Source of the DNA: Pedococcus cremeus
Lineage (GTDB): Bacteria; Actinomycetota; Actinomycetes; Actinomycetales; Dermatophilaceae
Assembly (NCBI RefSeq): GCF_900111375.1
Contig: NZ_FOHB01000001.1
Location: 620,001-684,000 of the forward strand
DNA: 64,000 bases
Direction: 5' to 3'
A program made the translations under genes and the position numbers. The notes under the pieces are model-generated. The model saw nothing but the letters and a program-made list of their open reading frames with translations. It was not told the origin of the DNA and did not search any database. Each line of letters opens with the position of its first letter. The first letter of the stretch is position 1. Below are positions 9,077-17,974 of this stretch, one piece after another.

Positions 9077-10358
9077 CCGTGGCGGCCAGCATGTCGAGGT
9101 CCTGCTTGAGCGTGAGCGTGCTCTTCCTGCCGTTCACGACGAAGGCGAAGGTCTTCACCCGCCCGTCGGTGCCCACCGTCCAGCCGGCGAGGCTGGCCGC
9201 GTCGTCCAGGCTGCCGGTCTTGGCCCAGACCTTCCCCACCGCACACTTCGACGAGGCGGTCACGAACCGGCCGTAGGAGGCCGCGAGCGTGCCGGTCTTC
9301 CCAGCTGTCGGCATGGCCGACGCCGAGCGCAGCGGGGCCAGCGCCGTGCTGTTGCGCGCGTCGAAGGCCGCGTCGACGATGCGGGCGAGCTGGACGGCGG
9401 TCAGGCGGTCGGCCCGCGACAGCCCGGACCCGTCGTAGAGCGCCGTGACGGGCAGCCCGCGGCTGGCCATGCGGGCCCGCTGGGCCTGGGCAGCGCCCAG
9501 CCACGTCGCGCCGGTGCCGAGCCGCAGGCCGACCAGCTTGTGCAGGGCCTCGGCGTGCTCGTTGTCGGAGTCCATCAGCATCTGCCCGACGATCGTGTCG
9601 AGCCGGTAGCCCGCCGAGGAGGCGAGCACCGTGGCGCCGGAGGCAGCGCGGGTGCGGCCGGCATACGTCGCCGTCACGCCATGGGCCTTGAGGCGGTCAC
9701 GGAAGTAGGCCGCGGCGTCGACCGTGGTGTCGGCCACGTCGTGCTGGCTACGGACCAGGGCACGCACCGGTGTGATGTCGGTGGGCACGTAGGTGGACCG
9801 CCACCCGTAGGCCAGGGTCGGGGCGGGGAAGAGGTAGTCGTCGGCATACACCTGTGCCGACGTGATCCCCTTGCCCCGCAGGGCGGTTGCGGTGGCCGAG
9901 GCGAGCCGGTCGACGGCCGCGCTGGTGAGCGTGGGGTCACCGGAGCCGACCAGCACGACCCGGTTGGCCGCCACTCCCTGCTTCACCGTGGTGGTGAACC
10001 GGAACGCCGGACCGTAGGTCGTCAGCGCGTTGCTCGCCGTGACCAGCTTGGTGGTCGAGGCCGGCATGAGGGCGGTGTCGCCGTTCCTCGACCAGAGGAG
10101 CGTGTTGGAGCCGGCGTCCATGACGGCACCGGAGAAGGCCGACCCGGACCGGGTCGCCGTGGCCCGCGTGGCCAGCCGGCTCGCGAGGCGCGTGTCGGCC
10201 GTGGTGCGCACGTATGCCGGGTCCGGCCGGCTCGTGCTCGTGGCTCCGGTGGCGGCCGAGCCGGTCGCCGCCCCGGCGACGCCCGCCGTGGCGGCGACGC
10301 CGGCAGCGGCCGCCGAGGCCAACAGGACGCGGGGCAGGCGGCGGAGGCTGCGCGGCAT
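9060..10358 (-). CDS. dacB: D-alanyl-D-alanine carboxypeptidase/endopeptidase (PBP4 type)
   Basis: 432 residues from the ATG at 10358 (an in-frame upstream start at 10391 would add 11 residues before the signal). The signal peptide MPRSLRRLPRVLLASAAAAG is followed by an Ala/Thr-rich linker. The penicillin-binding motifs are STTK (in MPASTTKLVT), SDN (in MDSDNEHAE) and KTG (in GKTGTLAAS), in the right order with the long insert between the first two that marks PBP4/DacB. It acts outside the membrane, trimming or cutting peptide cross-links in peptidoglycan. It lies downstream of and on the same strand as the second transporter operon, 74 bp away, and converges with the acyltransferase gene. 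Confidence 0.93.
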   Translation of the reverse strand: MPRSLRRLPRVLLASAAAAGVAATAGVAGAATGSAATGATSTSRPDPAYVRTTADTRLASRLATRATATRSGSAFSGAVMDAGSNTLLWSRNGDTALMPASTTKLVTASNALTTYGPAFRFTTTVKQGVAANRVVLVGSGDPTLTSAAVDRLASATATALRGKGITSAQVYADDYLFPAPTLAYGWRSTYVPTDITPVRALVRSQHDVADTTVDAAAYFRDRLKAHGVTATYAGRTRAASGATVLASSAGYRLDTIVGQMLMDSDNEHAEALHKLVGLRLGTGATWLGAAQAQRARMASRGLPVTALYDGSGLSRADRLTAVQLARIVDAAFDARNSTALAPLRSASAMPTAGKTGTLAASYGRFVTASSKCAVGKVWAKTGSLDDAASLAGWTVGTDGRVKTFAFVVNGRKSTLTLKQDLDMLAATVNGCY

Positions 10359-10432
10359 ACCCGGGAGGCTAGGAGCCGCGACCGGCGACACCCGGGCGAA
10401 CCGCGCCGAGGTCGGCCGAACGGACTATTCGG

Positions 10433-11629
10433 TCACATCACGTCGAGCGACGCGGGCCCCGCGAAGTGGCAGGCCACCTCGTGGTCCGGCCCGTGGCTGG
10501 TCTGCACCGGCACCTCGGAGACGCAGCGCTCGCGCTGGGTGTCGTCGAGCTCCTTCTTGTAGCGGGGACAGCGGGTGTGGAAGACGCAGCCGCTGGGCGG
10601 GTTCACCGGGGAGGGCAGGTCGCCGGTCAGCAGGATGCGCGACCGCTTGTGCTCCTTGCGCGGGTCCGGCAGCGGCACGGCCGACAACAGGGCCTGGGTG
10701 TAGGGGTGCAGCGGGTTGGCGTAGAGCTCGTCACGGTCGGCGACCTCCATGATCTTGCCGAGGTACATCACGGCGACGCGGTCGCTGATGTGGCGCACGA
10801 CCGACAGGTCGTGGGCGACGAAGATGTAGGTCAGGTCGAACTCGTTCTGCACGTCCTCGAGGAGGTTGACCACCTGCGCCTGGATCGACACGTCGAGGGC
10901 CGACACCGGCTCGTCGCAGACGATGAGCGACGGGCGCAGCGCGATGGCCCGGGCGATGCCGATGCGCTGCCGCTGGCCCCCGGAGAACTCGTGCGGGTAG
11001 CGGTTGTAGTGCTCGGGGTTGAGGCCGACGCGCTGCATGAGCCCCTGCACCGCCGAGCGCACGCCGCCCGTCGGCTCGATGCCCTGGATCGCGAAGGGGG
11101 CCCCGATGATCGCGCCCACGCTCTGCCGCGGGTTGAGCGACCCGTAGGGGTCCTGGAAGACCATCTGCATCTCGGTGCGCAGCCGCCGCAGGTCGCCCCC
11201 CTTCAGGCCGGTGATGTCGCGCCCCTGGTAGCGGATCGTGCCGGCGGTGGGCTCCAGCAGCTGCAGGACCGTCCGTCCGGCGGTCGACTTGCCGCAGCCG
11301 GACTCCCCCACCACGCCGAGGGTCTCGCCCTTGCGGAGGGTGAAGCTGATCCCGTCGACGGCCTTCACCGGGTCGGTGGGCCGCCGGATGATGCCCTTCG
11401 TCCGCATGGGGAAGTGCTTCTTGAGGCCCTCCACCTCGAGGAGCACGTCACCGAGCTCGACGCGGCGGCCGCCCTCGGCGCGGTGGCCGCTGAACCGGCG
11501 TCGCCCGCGCGGGGTCCCGCCGTTGCCGGCCCGGGGTGCCTCGCCGTTCGACGTCCCTCCCTCTGGGGTCGTGCTGCTCGGTGTCGGTCCGTTGCTCGGT
11601 GTCGAGCCCTGTGGCGTTGAGGTGCTCAT
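10433..11629 (-). CDS. Second peptide transporter ATPase, DppF/OppF type
   Basis: 398 residues from the ATG at 11629, which overlaps the stop of the upstream ATPase (ATGA). About 70 Ser/Thr/Pro/Gly-rich residues precede the ABC domain, an unusual unstructured extension for this subunit. [25 protein letters not shown] leads to Walker [10 protein letters not shown], signature [10 protein letters not shown], Walker [13 protein letters not shown] and His loop. The C-terminal extension has [20 protein letters not shown] with the Cys pair. Last gene of the operon that starts at 16778. Confidence 0.94.
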   Translation of the reverse strand: MSTSTPQGSTPSNGPTPSSTTPEGGTSNGEAPRAGNGGTPRGRRRFSGHRAEGGRRVELGDVLLEVEGLKKHFPMRTKGIIRRPTDPVKAVDGISFTLRKGETLGVVGESGCGKSTAGRTVLQLLEPTAGTIRYQGRDITGLKGGDLRRLRTEMQMVFQDPYGSLNPRQSVGAIIGAPFAIQGIEPTGGVRSAVQGLMQRVGLNPEHYNRYPHEFSGGQRQRIGIARAIALRPSLIVCDEPVSALDVSIQAQVVNLLEDVQNEFDLTYIFVAHDLSVVRHISDRVAVMYLGKIMEVADRDELYANPLHPYTQALLSAVPLPDPRKEHKRSRILLTGDLPSPVNPPSGCVFHTRCPRYKKELDDTQRERCVSEVPVQTSHGPDHEVACHFAGPASLDVM

Positions 11630-12687
11630 AGCGTGGGCCGGACCTCCTCCTCGAAGATGCGGCGGCGCTCCTCGGGGTCGATGGAGCAGCGCACCGGGTG
11701 CGGTAGCGAGGCGTCGAACTCGGGGGTCACGCTGTTGCAGGCCCACCGCTCGTCGTCCCGGTGGTCGCACCGCGGGTGGAACGGACACCCCTTGGGCCGG
11801 GAGATGAGCGAGGGCGGGTTGCCGCGGATGGGCCGCAGCCGTTCCAGGCGCAGGCGGTCCATGCGGGGCATGGACGACAGCAGGCCCCAGGTGTAGGGGT
11901 GCTCCGGGTGGTAGAAGAGCGTGTCCGCGTCGCCGCGCTCGGCTGCCATGCCGGCATACATGACCATGATCTGGTCCGCCATCTCGGCCACGACCCCGAG
12001 GTCGTGGGTGATGATGATGATCGAGGAGCTGTGCTCCTGCTGCAGGCTCACGAGGAGCTCGAGGATCTGCGCCTGTACCGTGACGTCGAGGGCGGTGGTG
12101 GGCTCGTCGGCGATGATGAGCCTGGGGTTGTTGATCAGTGCCATGGCGATCATGGCACGCTGGCGCATCCCCCCGGAGAACTCGTGCGGGTACTGGTCGA
12201 CGCGCTGGGCCGGGTTGGGGATGCCGACCCGGTCGAGCATCTCGATGGTGCGGGCCCGCGCCTCCTGCTTCGAGGCGTCGTGGTGGACGAGGTAGCCCTC
12301 GATGATCTGGTTGCCGACGGTGTAGTACGGGTGCAGTGCCGAGAGCGGGTCCTGGAACACCATGGCGATGTCGCTGCCGCGCCGCTTGCGCAGCTCCTCG
12401 TCGCTCAGCGTGAGCAGGTCGACGCCGTCCAGCTCGATGATGCCGCTGAGCCGCGCCCGGGTGCCCCGGTAGAGCCCCATGATCGCCTGGCTGGTGACCG
12501 ACTTCCCCGAGCCGGACTCACCGACGATGCCGAGGATCTCGCCCTGCCGCAGCTCGAAGCTCAGTCCGTCGACGGCGTGGACCAGTCCGTCCTCGGTCGG
12601 GAAGTGCACCTTGAGGTCGCGGACCGAGAGCAGGGTGCCCGCACCCGTGCTCCCGGCCGCCCGCTCGGCGCTGACGTCAGTGCTCAT
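11626..12687 (-). CDS. Second peptide transporter ATPase, DppD/OppD type
   Basis: 353 residues, ATG start 9 bp after the permease stop. Walker [26 protein letters not shown], signature [15 protein letters not shown], Walker [13 protein letters not shown] and [15 protein letters not shown] are intact. The C-terminal peptide-importer extension has [17 protein letters not shown]. It pairs with the DppF-type ATPase it overlaps. Compared with the first operon's DppD copy the sequence is clearly different, so this is an old paralogue and not a recent duplication. Confidence 0.94.
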   Translation of the reverse strand: MSTDVSAERAAGSTGAGTLLSVRDLKVHFPTEDGLVHAVDGLSFELRQGEILGIVGESGSGKSVTSQAIMGLYRGTRARLSGIIELDGVDLLTLSDEELRKRRGSDIAMVFQDPLSALHPYYTVGNQIIEGYLVHHDASKQEARARTIEMLDRVGIPNPAQRVDQYPHEFSGGMRQRAMIAMALINNPRLIIADEPTTALDVTVQAQILELLVSLQQEHSSSIIIITHDLGVVAEMADQIMVMYAGMAAERGDADTLFYHPEHPYTWGLLSSMPRMDRLRLERLRPIRGNPPSLISRPKGCPFHPRCDHRDDERWACNSVTPEFDASLPHPVRCSIDPEERRRIFEEEVRPTL

Positions 12688-12696
12688 GGTGCCCCC

Positions 12697-13710
12697 TCAG
12701 GCGTACTTCACGCGCGGGTCGATGTAGGCGTAGAGCACATCGACGATGATGTTCGAGGTGATGATGAAGAAGGCAGCGACGATGACGATGCCGACCAGGG
12801 TGGGAAGGTCGAACGTCGTGGAGGCCTGCACCGTCAACTTTCCCAGCCCGTCGTAGTTGAAGACCGTCTCGGTGATGATGGCTCCGGCCAGCAGGACCCC
12901 GAGGTCGATGCCGGCCACCGTGGCGATCGGCGTGAGGGACGCTCGCATCGTGTGCTTGCGCAGGATCTTGCTCCGGGGCAGTCCCTTGGCCTGGGCGGTG
13001 CGCAGGTAGTCCTCCCCCATCGTCTCGAGGACGAAGGCACGGGTGATGCGGACGTACGACGCGATGAAGATCAGCGCCAGCGTCAGGCTTGGCAGGAACA
13101 GCCCGGCCAGCCAGGCGGACGGGCTCTGCGTGAGTGGCGTGTAGACCGGCACCGGGACCAGCTGCCACTTGATGGCGACGTAGATGTAGAGCCACAACCC
13201 GATGAAGAAGGTCGGGAAGGCGTAGAACACCAGTGACGTGCCGACCAGCGCCCGGTCGAGGAAGCGCCCCTTGTTGAGCGCGGCCACCACTCCCCCCGAA
13301 ATGCCCAGGACCATCCACATGAGGAAGGCGAAGAGTGCGAGCGAGACCGTGACCGGTAGCTTGCTCGCGAGAAGCGACGTCACGTTCTGGCTCATCAGCG
13401 GCGAGTAGCCCAGGCACGGCGCCGGGCAGTGGACCACGGTCTGTGGTGCGGTCTTGGCGATCGCGGGGTCGTCGGGGTAGTTGCGCCCGGTGAAGATGCC
13501 CTTGACGAACTCGCCGTACTGCACCAGGACCGGCTTGTCGTAGCCGAGCGCCTTGCGGTTCTGCTCGACGAGCTCAGGGGTGCAGTTCTTGCCGCAGGTG
13601 AAGCGCGCCGGGTCGGTGGGCATCGAGAAGAACAGCAGGTACGTCACCAGCGACATCACGAACAGCATGATGAAACCGACGAGCACCCGACGGACGATGA
13701 AGGCGAACAC
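12697..13710 (-). CDS. Second peptide transporter permease, DppB/OppB type
   Basis: 337 residues, GTG start. The first helix FAFIVRRVLVGFIMLFVMSLVTYLLF and the EAA loop (RTAQAKGLPRSKILRKHTMRASLTPI) are canonical. The large outer loop carries two Cys pairs (FTCGKNCTPEL and HCPAPCLGYSP) that the permease of the first operon lacks; outside the membrane they could form disulfides. The C-terminus has NIIVDVLYAYIDPRVKYA. It lies between the binding protein and the ATPases. Confidence 0.94.
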   Translation of the reverse strand: MFAFIVRRVLVGFIMLFVMSLVTYLLFFSMPTDPARFTCGKNCTPELVEQNRKALGYDKPVLVQYGEFVKGIFTGRNYPDDPAIAKTAPQTVVHCPAPCLGYSPLMSQNVTSLLASKLPVTVSLALFAFLMWMVLGISGGVVAALNKGRFLDRALVGTSLVFYAFPTFFIGLWLYIYVAIKWQLVPVPVYTPLTQSPSAWLAGLFLPSLTLALIFIASYVRITRAFVLETMGEDYLRTAQAKGLPRSKILRKHTMRASLTPIATVAGIDLGVLLAGAIITETVFNYDGLGKLTVQASTTFDLPTLVGIVIVAAFFIITSNIIVDVLYAYIDPRVKYA

Positions 13711-13741
13711 GGTTACTCCTCAACGCTGCTCGGTGGTCAGG

Positions 13742-13827
13742 CCCCGCGGCCGCGGGCCCGGTGTGGGCCCGCGGCCGGGGACCGGGGGCGTGGGCCGCGG
13801 GGAGCGGGTGGCGTCCCCACGGCCCAC
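13742..13827 (-). terminator. Two strong hairpins between binding-protein and permease genes
   Basis: CCCCGCGGCCGCGGGCCC (13742-13759) pairs with GGGCCCGCGGCCGGGG (13765-13780), leaving a 2-nt bulge. GTGGGCCG-GGGGA (13790 on) pairs with TCCCC-CGGCCCAC ending at 13827, with one mismatch. Neither has a clear T tract. They sit between the binding-protein stop (13862) and the permease start (13710), as the hairpin does in the first operon, and probably favour a higher level of binding-protein mRNA. Confidence 0.7.
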
Positions 13828-13861
13828 ACCGGTCGGTGCTGGCATCAGCGGTGGACCTGCG

Positions 13862-15601
13862 TCACTTGCTGACCCCGATGTTGCCGAGGTCGGGGTAGCC
13901 GTTGGACGCCGGCGTCTGGGTGTAGTTCGTGACGCCCGAGCCGCGCAGCAGGTAGAACTTCTCGACCGCCAGCGGGATGTAGGCGACGTCCTTGCCGAGC
14001 TGGTCGTCGATCTGGTTGTAGACCGCGCCCGCGGACTGCACATCGGGCTTGACTGCTGCCTCGTCGATCAGCTTGTTCACGGCGTCGGACTTGTAGTTGC
14101 CGTAGTCCTGCCCGTTCGACTTCGCCGTCAGGTTGATCCGCGAGTCGAACAGTGCCGGGAGCACGGTGGCCTGCGACGGCCAGTCGGCGCCCCAGCCGCC
14201 CCAGATGACGTCGGACTTGTTGTTCGACGGGTTCTGGATGACGTCGTAGTAGGTGTCGGTCAACGGCTGCAGGGTCACCTTGAAGCCGGCCTTGTCCCAG
14301 GTCGCCTTCATGCCGGCTGCAGCGTTGTCCACCTCGGTGGTGCCGCCGTTGTAGGTGTAGGTGATCGGGTAGGGGAGGGTCACCCCCGCCTCCTGCAGCA
14401 GCTTCTTCGCCGCGGCCGGGTCACCGCTCGGGGGCATCGTGAAGTTCGGGTTGTCCTTGTAGCCGATGAGCACGGGGCTCACGATCGACTTCGCCGGCCG
14501 ACCGAACTTGTCGCCGCCCTGGGCGTTGATGTACGCGTTCTGGTCGGTCGCCATCATCAGCGCCTGCCGGACCTTCGCGTCCTTCATGCGGTTGAAGTTC
14601 GGCAGCACGTAGTCGATGTAGGGCGCGTCGACGAGCGTCGCCCGCGACTTCACGTTGGGGTTGGCGGAGACCTGGGTGTACATCGACGCCGGGATGCGCC
14701 GGTCCGTCACGGCGAACTTGTCGTTGCCGCTGTCGGCGATGAGGCGCTGCGTGATGATCTCGTTGGTCAGCCCCTCGACGAAGATGATCTTGTCAGGGAG
14801 TGCCTTGCGCAGTGTGTCGGTCTTGGGGTCCCAGTTGGTGTTGCGCACGAAGGTGCCACCGACGTTCTTCTTCCACTCGCCCTGCAGCATGTAGGGGCCG
14901 TCGGAGAAGATCGTGTAGTTGGACTGCTCGCCCTTGTCCTGGTCGGCCCGGTAGGGCGCGGCGAACCGCAGCGAGGCGATGGCCAGGGGGAAGTCGATCC
15001 ACGGCTTGTTGAACCGGTAGGTGATCGTCTTGCCGTTGCAGGTCACTGCCTTGTCGAACTCGGCCTGGCCGTTCTTCTTGTACGGCCCGTCGTAGACGGG
15101 CAGGCCGTTCTTCTTCGGGACGTCGAGGTAGGCCAGCTGGTAGTTCGGGCCGCCGGTGATGACGTCGGTGGCGAAGCCGCGTGAGAAGCCGTACTTCAGG
15201 TCCTCACACGTGATGTCCTTGCCGTCCTGCCACTTCACGCCGTCCTTCAGCGTGAAGGACCACACCTTGCCGCCCTCGGTCGACTTGCCGGTGTCGGTCG
15301 CCAGGTCCGGCACCGGCTTGGTGCCCTCCTTGGCGTCCGTGGTGATGGGGAAGGACACGAGGTCGCGGTAGAAGAGCCGGTTCGCGTTGGCCAGGTCGCG
15401 GCCGATGTAGGTGCGCTGCGGGTCCCAGTGCTCCGTCGGACGCTTGGTCAGGTAGTAGAGCGTGCCGCCCTTGCTGGCACTCGCGCTGCCACTGCTGGAC
15501 GACCCGCCCCCGGGCGCGGTGGTCCCGCTGCAGGCGGCGACGGCCAGCAACCCGGCCGACGCCACGGCTGTCAGCGTGGCGGTTCTCATCCTGGTGGTCA
15601 T
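13862..15601 (-). CDS. Second peptide ABC transporter substrate-binding lipoprotein
   Basis: 579 residues from the ATG at 15601, which has AAGGAGGG close upstream; the open frame before it is repeat DNA. Lipoprotein signal with lipobox AVAAC and a Ser/Gly-rich linker (GGGSSSSGSASAS). SBP_bac_5 landmarks: TEHWDPQRTYIGRDLANANRLFY, KPVPDLATDTGKS, WSFTLKDGVKWQDGKDITCEDL and KVRQALMMATDQNAYI. It binds peptides or related ligands outside the cell for the permeases on both sides of it. It sits second in the operon, after the DppC-type permease, which is uncommon. Confidence 0.94.
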   Translation of the reverse strand: MTTRMRTATLTAVASAGLLAVAACSGTTAPGGGSSSSGSASASKGGTLYYLTKRPTEHWDPQRTYIGRDLANANRLFYRDLVSFPITTDAKEGTKPVPDLATDTGKSTEGGKVWSFTLKDGVKWQDGKDITCEDLKYGFSRGFATDVITGGPNYQLAYLDVPKKNGLPVYDGPYKKNGQAEFDKAVTCNGKTITYRFNKPWIDFPLAIASLRFAAPYRADQDKGEQSNYTIFSDGPYMLQGEWKKNVGGTFVRNTNWDPKTDTLRKALPDKIIFVEGLTNEIITQRLIADSGNDKFAVTDRRIPASMYTQVSANPNVKSRATLVDAPYIDYVLPNFNRMKDAKVRQALMMATDQNAYINAQGGDKFGRPAKSIVSPVLIGYKDNPNFTMPPSGDPAAAKKLLQEAGVTLPYPITYTYNGGTTEVDNAAAGMKATWDKAGFKVTLQPLTDTYYDVIQNPSNNKSDVIWGGWGADWPSQATVLPALFDSRINLTAKSNGQDYGNYKSDAVNKLIDEAAVKPDVQSAGAVYNQIDDQLGKDVAYIPLAVEKFYLLRGSGVTNYTQTPASNGYPDLGNIGVSK

Positions 15602-15620
15602 AAGCCCTCCTTCGGCTCCT

Positions 15621-15662
15621 GCACCGCGGTGGCGGTGCCTCGTTGCACCGCGGTGGCGGTGC
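15621..15662. repeat. Two tandem copies of an 18-bp hairpin repeat
   Basis: GCACCGCGGTGGCGGTGC occurs at 15621-15638 and again at 15645-15662. Each copy is an inverted repeat (GCACCGC/GCGGTGC with a GGTG loop). They lie in the leader of the second binding-protein gene, between it and the upstream permease, and could fold as RNA hairpins or bind a dimeric regulator. Confidence 0.7.
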
Positions 15663-15746
15663 GTCGTCCCCCGGTCGTGCGGCAAGGGGCGTCTGTGGTT
15701 TCTCCTGGTGGTCCCGCCGGCGGCGCGCTGGAGCGCGCGCTGCTGC

Positions 15747-16778
15747 TCACCGCTCGGCCTTGGGGTCGAAGGCGTCGCGCAGGCCGTCGCCAAGGAGGCT
15801 GAACGAGATCACGAGGACCGCGATGAACAGCGCGGGGAAGAAGAAGAAGGTGAAGTCGGCCGAGGCGTAGTTGACCGAGTACTTCAGGATGTTGCCGAGC
15901 GTGGGGGTCGGCGGCTGGATGCCGACGCCGAGGAAGCTCAGCGCCGCCTCCGCGGAGATGTAGGTCGGCAGCAGCAGGGTGAAGTAGACCAGCAGCGGCG
16001 CCCACAGGTTCGGGATGAGCTCCTTGGTGTAGATGCGCCGGTTGCGCGCACCGAGGCTTCGGGCCGCCTCGATGAACTCGCGCTCGCGCAGCGAGAGCAC
16101 CTGCCCGCGGATGATGCGCGCGATGTAGGGCCAGCCGAACAGTCCCAGCACCAGGATGATGTAGACGCCGTTGCTCCAGTTCCCTGCCGGCACACCGAAC
16201 GAGGTGATCCGGTCGATCAGCATCCCCGACAGCGCGAGCAGCATCAGCGTCTGCGGGAAGGCGAGGGTGATGTCGATGAGCCGGGTGATCGTGAAGTCCG
16301 GCCAGTGGCCGAGGAACCCGGAGATCAGCCCGAGCAGGGTGCCCAGCCCCACGGCGATGATGGTCGCCGAGGTGGCCACCACCAGCGAGAAGGTCACGCC
16401 GAGGATGAGGCGCGACATCACGTCGCGGCCGGTGCCCGGCTCGACGCCGAGCGGGTGCGCGAGGCTGATGCCGCCCGCAGGACCCTTGGGGAGCCCGCCG
16501 GTGTTGGGGTCGATGAGGTCCTGGTGGAACGTGTACGGGTCGAGCACCCCGAGCTTGGTGAGGATCGGCGCCGAGATCCCGACCAGCAGGGCGAGGGCGA
16601 CGATGCCCAGGAACGTCATGGTGATCTTGTCGCGGTAGAGACGTCCGCGCGCCAGCTGCCACGGAGTCTTGCCGGCGATGACCTGTTCGGCCGACTCGTC
16701 CTGGATGAGCGAGTCGGCCTCGAGCGAGTCGACGGCAGCGTCGCGCTGCGGTCCTCGTGAGGCAGTTCTGTCCGACAT
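15747..16778 (-). CDS. Second peptide transporter permease, DppC/OppC type
   Basis: 343 residues, ATG start. A polar N-terminus of about 50 residues is followed by LYRDKITMTFLGIVALALLVGI, a long outer loop (PYTFHQDLIDPNTGGLPKGP, then LAHPLGVEPGTGRDVMSRLI), several helices, the EAA loop (EAARSLGARNRRIYTKELIPN) and the conserved end LLGDGLRDAFDPKAER. It opens the operon, so the 282 bp upstream (16779-17060) should hold the promoter; I see no convincing consensus there. Confidence 0.94.
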   Translation of the reverse strand: MSDRTASRGPQRDAAVDSLEADSLIQDESAEQVIAGKTPWQLARGRLYRDKITMTFLGIVALALLVGISAPILTKLGVLDPYTFHQDLIDPNTGGLPKGPAGGISLAHPLGVEPGTGRDVMSRLILGVTFSLVVATSATIIAVGLGTLLGLISGFLGHWPDFTITRLIDITLAFPQTLMLLALSGMLIDRITSFGVPAGNWSNGVYIILVLGLFGWPYIARIIRGQVLSLREREFIEAARSLGARNRRIYTKELIPNLWAPLLVYFTLLLPTYISAEAALSFLGVGIQPPTPTLGNILKYSVNYASADFTFFFFPALFIAVLVISFSLLGDGLRDAFDPKAER

Positions 16779-17060
16779 GTGCCACCCGCACCCTGGTCAG
16801 GGCCGACGCGCCTGCGAGCACGCGCGCACAACCATCCGCTCCGGTCGGGAAGGACGAGCCGACTTCCGCCCCGTCAGTCGTTCCGTTCTAGCCTGACCGC
16901 TCTCTTCGGACGGTAGACCCGCTCGGGGGAACGGTCACCGGCGTGAGCCACGCGTTCACCGAATTGCAACCGAACTTGGGCATCAAGATGGCGAAAAGGG
17001 ACTGTTCGCAACGTTTTTCGCAGGAGACCCAATCTTCACCGGGTGGAGGCGCGGCGACCC

Positions 17061-17861
17061 TCACCTGGGGAGCGGCTGCCCCGGGCACGCGGTGAGCACA
17101 CGTCGCACCGCATCGCGCTCCGCGGCGGTCACCCACAAGCCGTAGCGCTGCTTCACCGCCACCTGCCGGGCGACGTAGGCGCAGCGGAAGGAGCGTCGCG
17201 GAGGAAGCCACGTCGCGGCGTCGCCGTCGCTCTTGCCCTGGTTGACGCTGCCGCCGACGGCGAGCAGGTTGAGCGGGTCGTTCGCGATGGCGGTCCGCCG
17301 GGCGGCCGGCAGCTGTTGCGCCCCCTTCTGCCAGGCGTCGGACAGGGCCACCACGTGGTCGACCTGCACCCGGCTCGACGTGGTCCGTCCCCGCACGAAG
17401 GCGACGGTGTCACCCGTGTACGGGTCGTGGAGGGTTCCCCGCAGCACGACGCACCCGTGCGTCCCGGCCTTCAGCGTGTATGCCGTGAGGTCGCGGCGGA
17501 GCACGTCGTTGCGGGTGTCGCAGCCGTTGTGGTCGGTGTCGGACCACGCCGGCGCGAACTGCTCCCGCGCGTAGCCGGTCCTGGGGGCGCGGCCCTTGAC
17601 CGGGAGACCCGCCAGCGCCGCCAGGGCGGTCCCGGCGCGAGGGGCGGCAGCCGGCGACGAGGACGGCGACGACGGGCCGGAGGCAGGGGCCGACGGCCCG
17701 GACGAGGACGGCGGGGACGGACGCCCAGCCGGGTCGGCGGGGTGGGCTGTCCCTGCGAGCCCGGGCCACACGAGCCCGACGAGCAGGAGGAGGCCGCAGG
17801 CGAGCAGCCATGCGCGACGGGACGGGGAGGGGGCAGGCATGAGCGCATCGATCCGGGTCAT
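17061..17861 (-). CDS. Secreted HNH-type (DUF1524-like) nuclease domain protein
   Basis: 266 residues. An N-terminal signal or anchor helix (RRAWLLACGLLLLVGLVWPGL) is followed by a Pro/Ser/Ala-rich linker of about 50 residues. The C-terminal domain has the HNH-type core VDHVVALSDAWQKGA, then NDPLNLLAVGGSVNQGKSDG and WLPPRRSFRCAYVARQ, as in DUF1524 and GmrSD-tail proteins. Members of this secreted group are predicted metal-dependent nucleases acting outside the cell, perhaps for nutrient DNA or against competitors. The start at 17861 is uncertain; an in-frame ATG at 17840 starts nearer the signal helix. No partner or immunity gene is beside it. Confidence 0.85.
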   Translation of the reverse strand: MTRIDALMPAPSPSRRAWLLACGLLLLVGLVWPGLAGTAHPADPAGRPSPPSSSGPSAPASGPSSPSSSPAAAPRAGTALAALAGLPVKGRAPRTGYAREQFAPAWSDTDHNGCDTRNDVLRRDLTAYTLKAGTHGCVVLRGTLHDPYTGDTVAFVRGRTTSSRVQVDHVVALSDAWQKGAQQLPAARRTAIANDPLNLLAVGGSVNQGKSDGDAATWLPPRRSFRCAYVARQVAVKQRYGLWVTAAERDAVRRVLTACPGQPLPR

Positions 17862-17974
17862 GGGGCGGGGACCGGCACAGGGTAGAGGGGCGCTCGGGTA
17901 CCCCGGGGAACCGGCCGGACCGGCTGGGCGTTGAGCCGGTCCAACCCCTACCGGAAGCGGTGAGCTCTCCCTCC

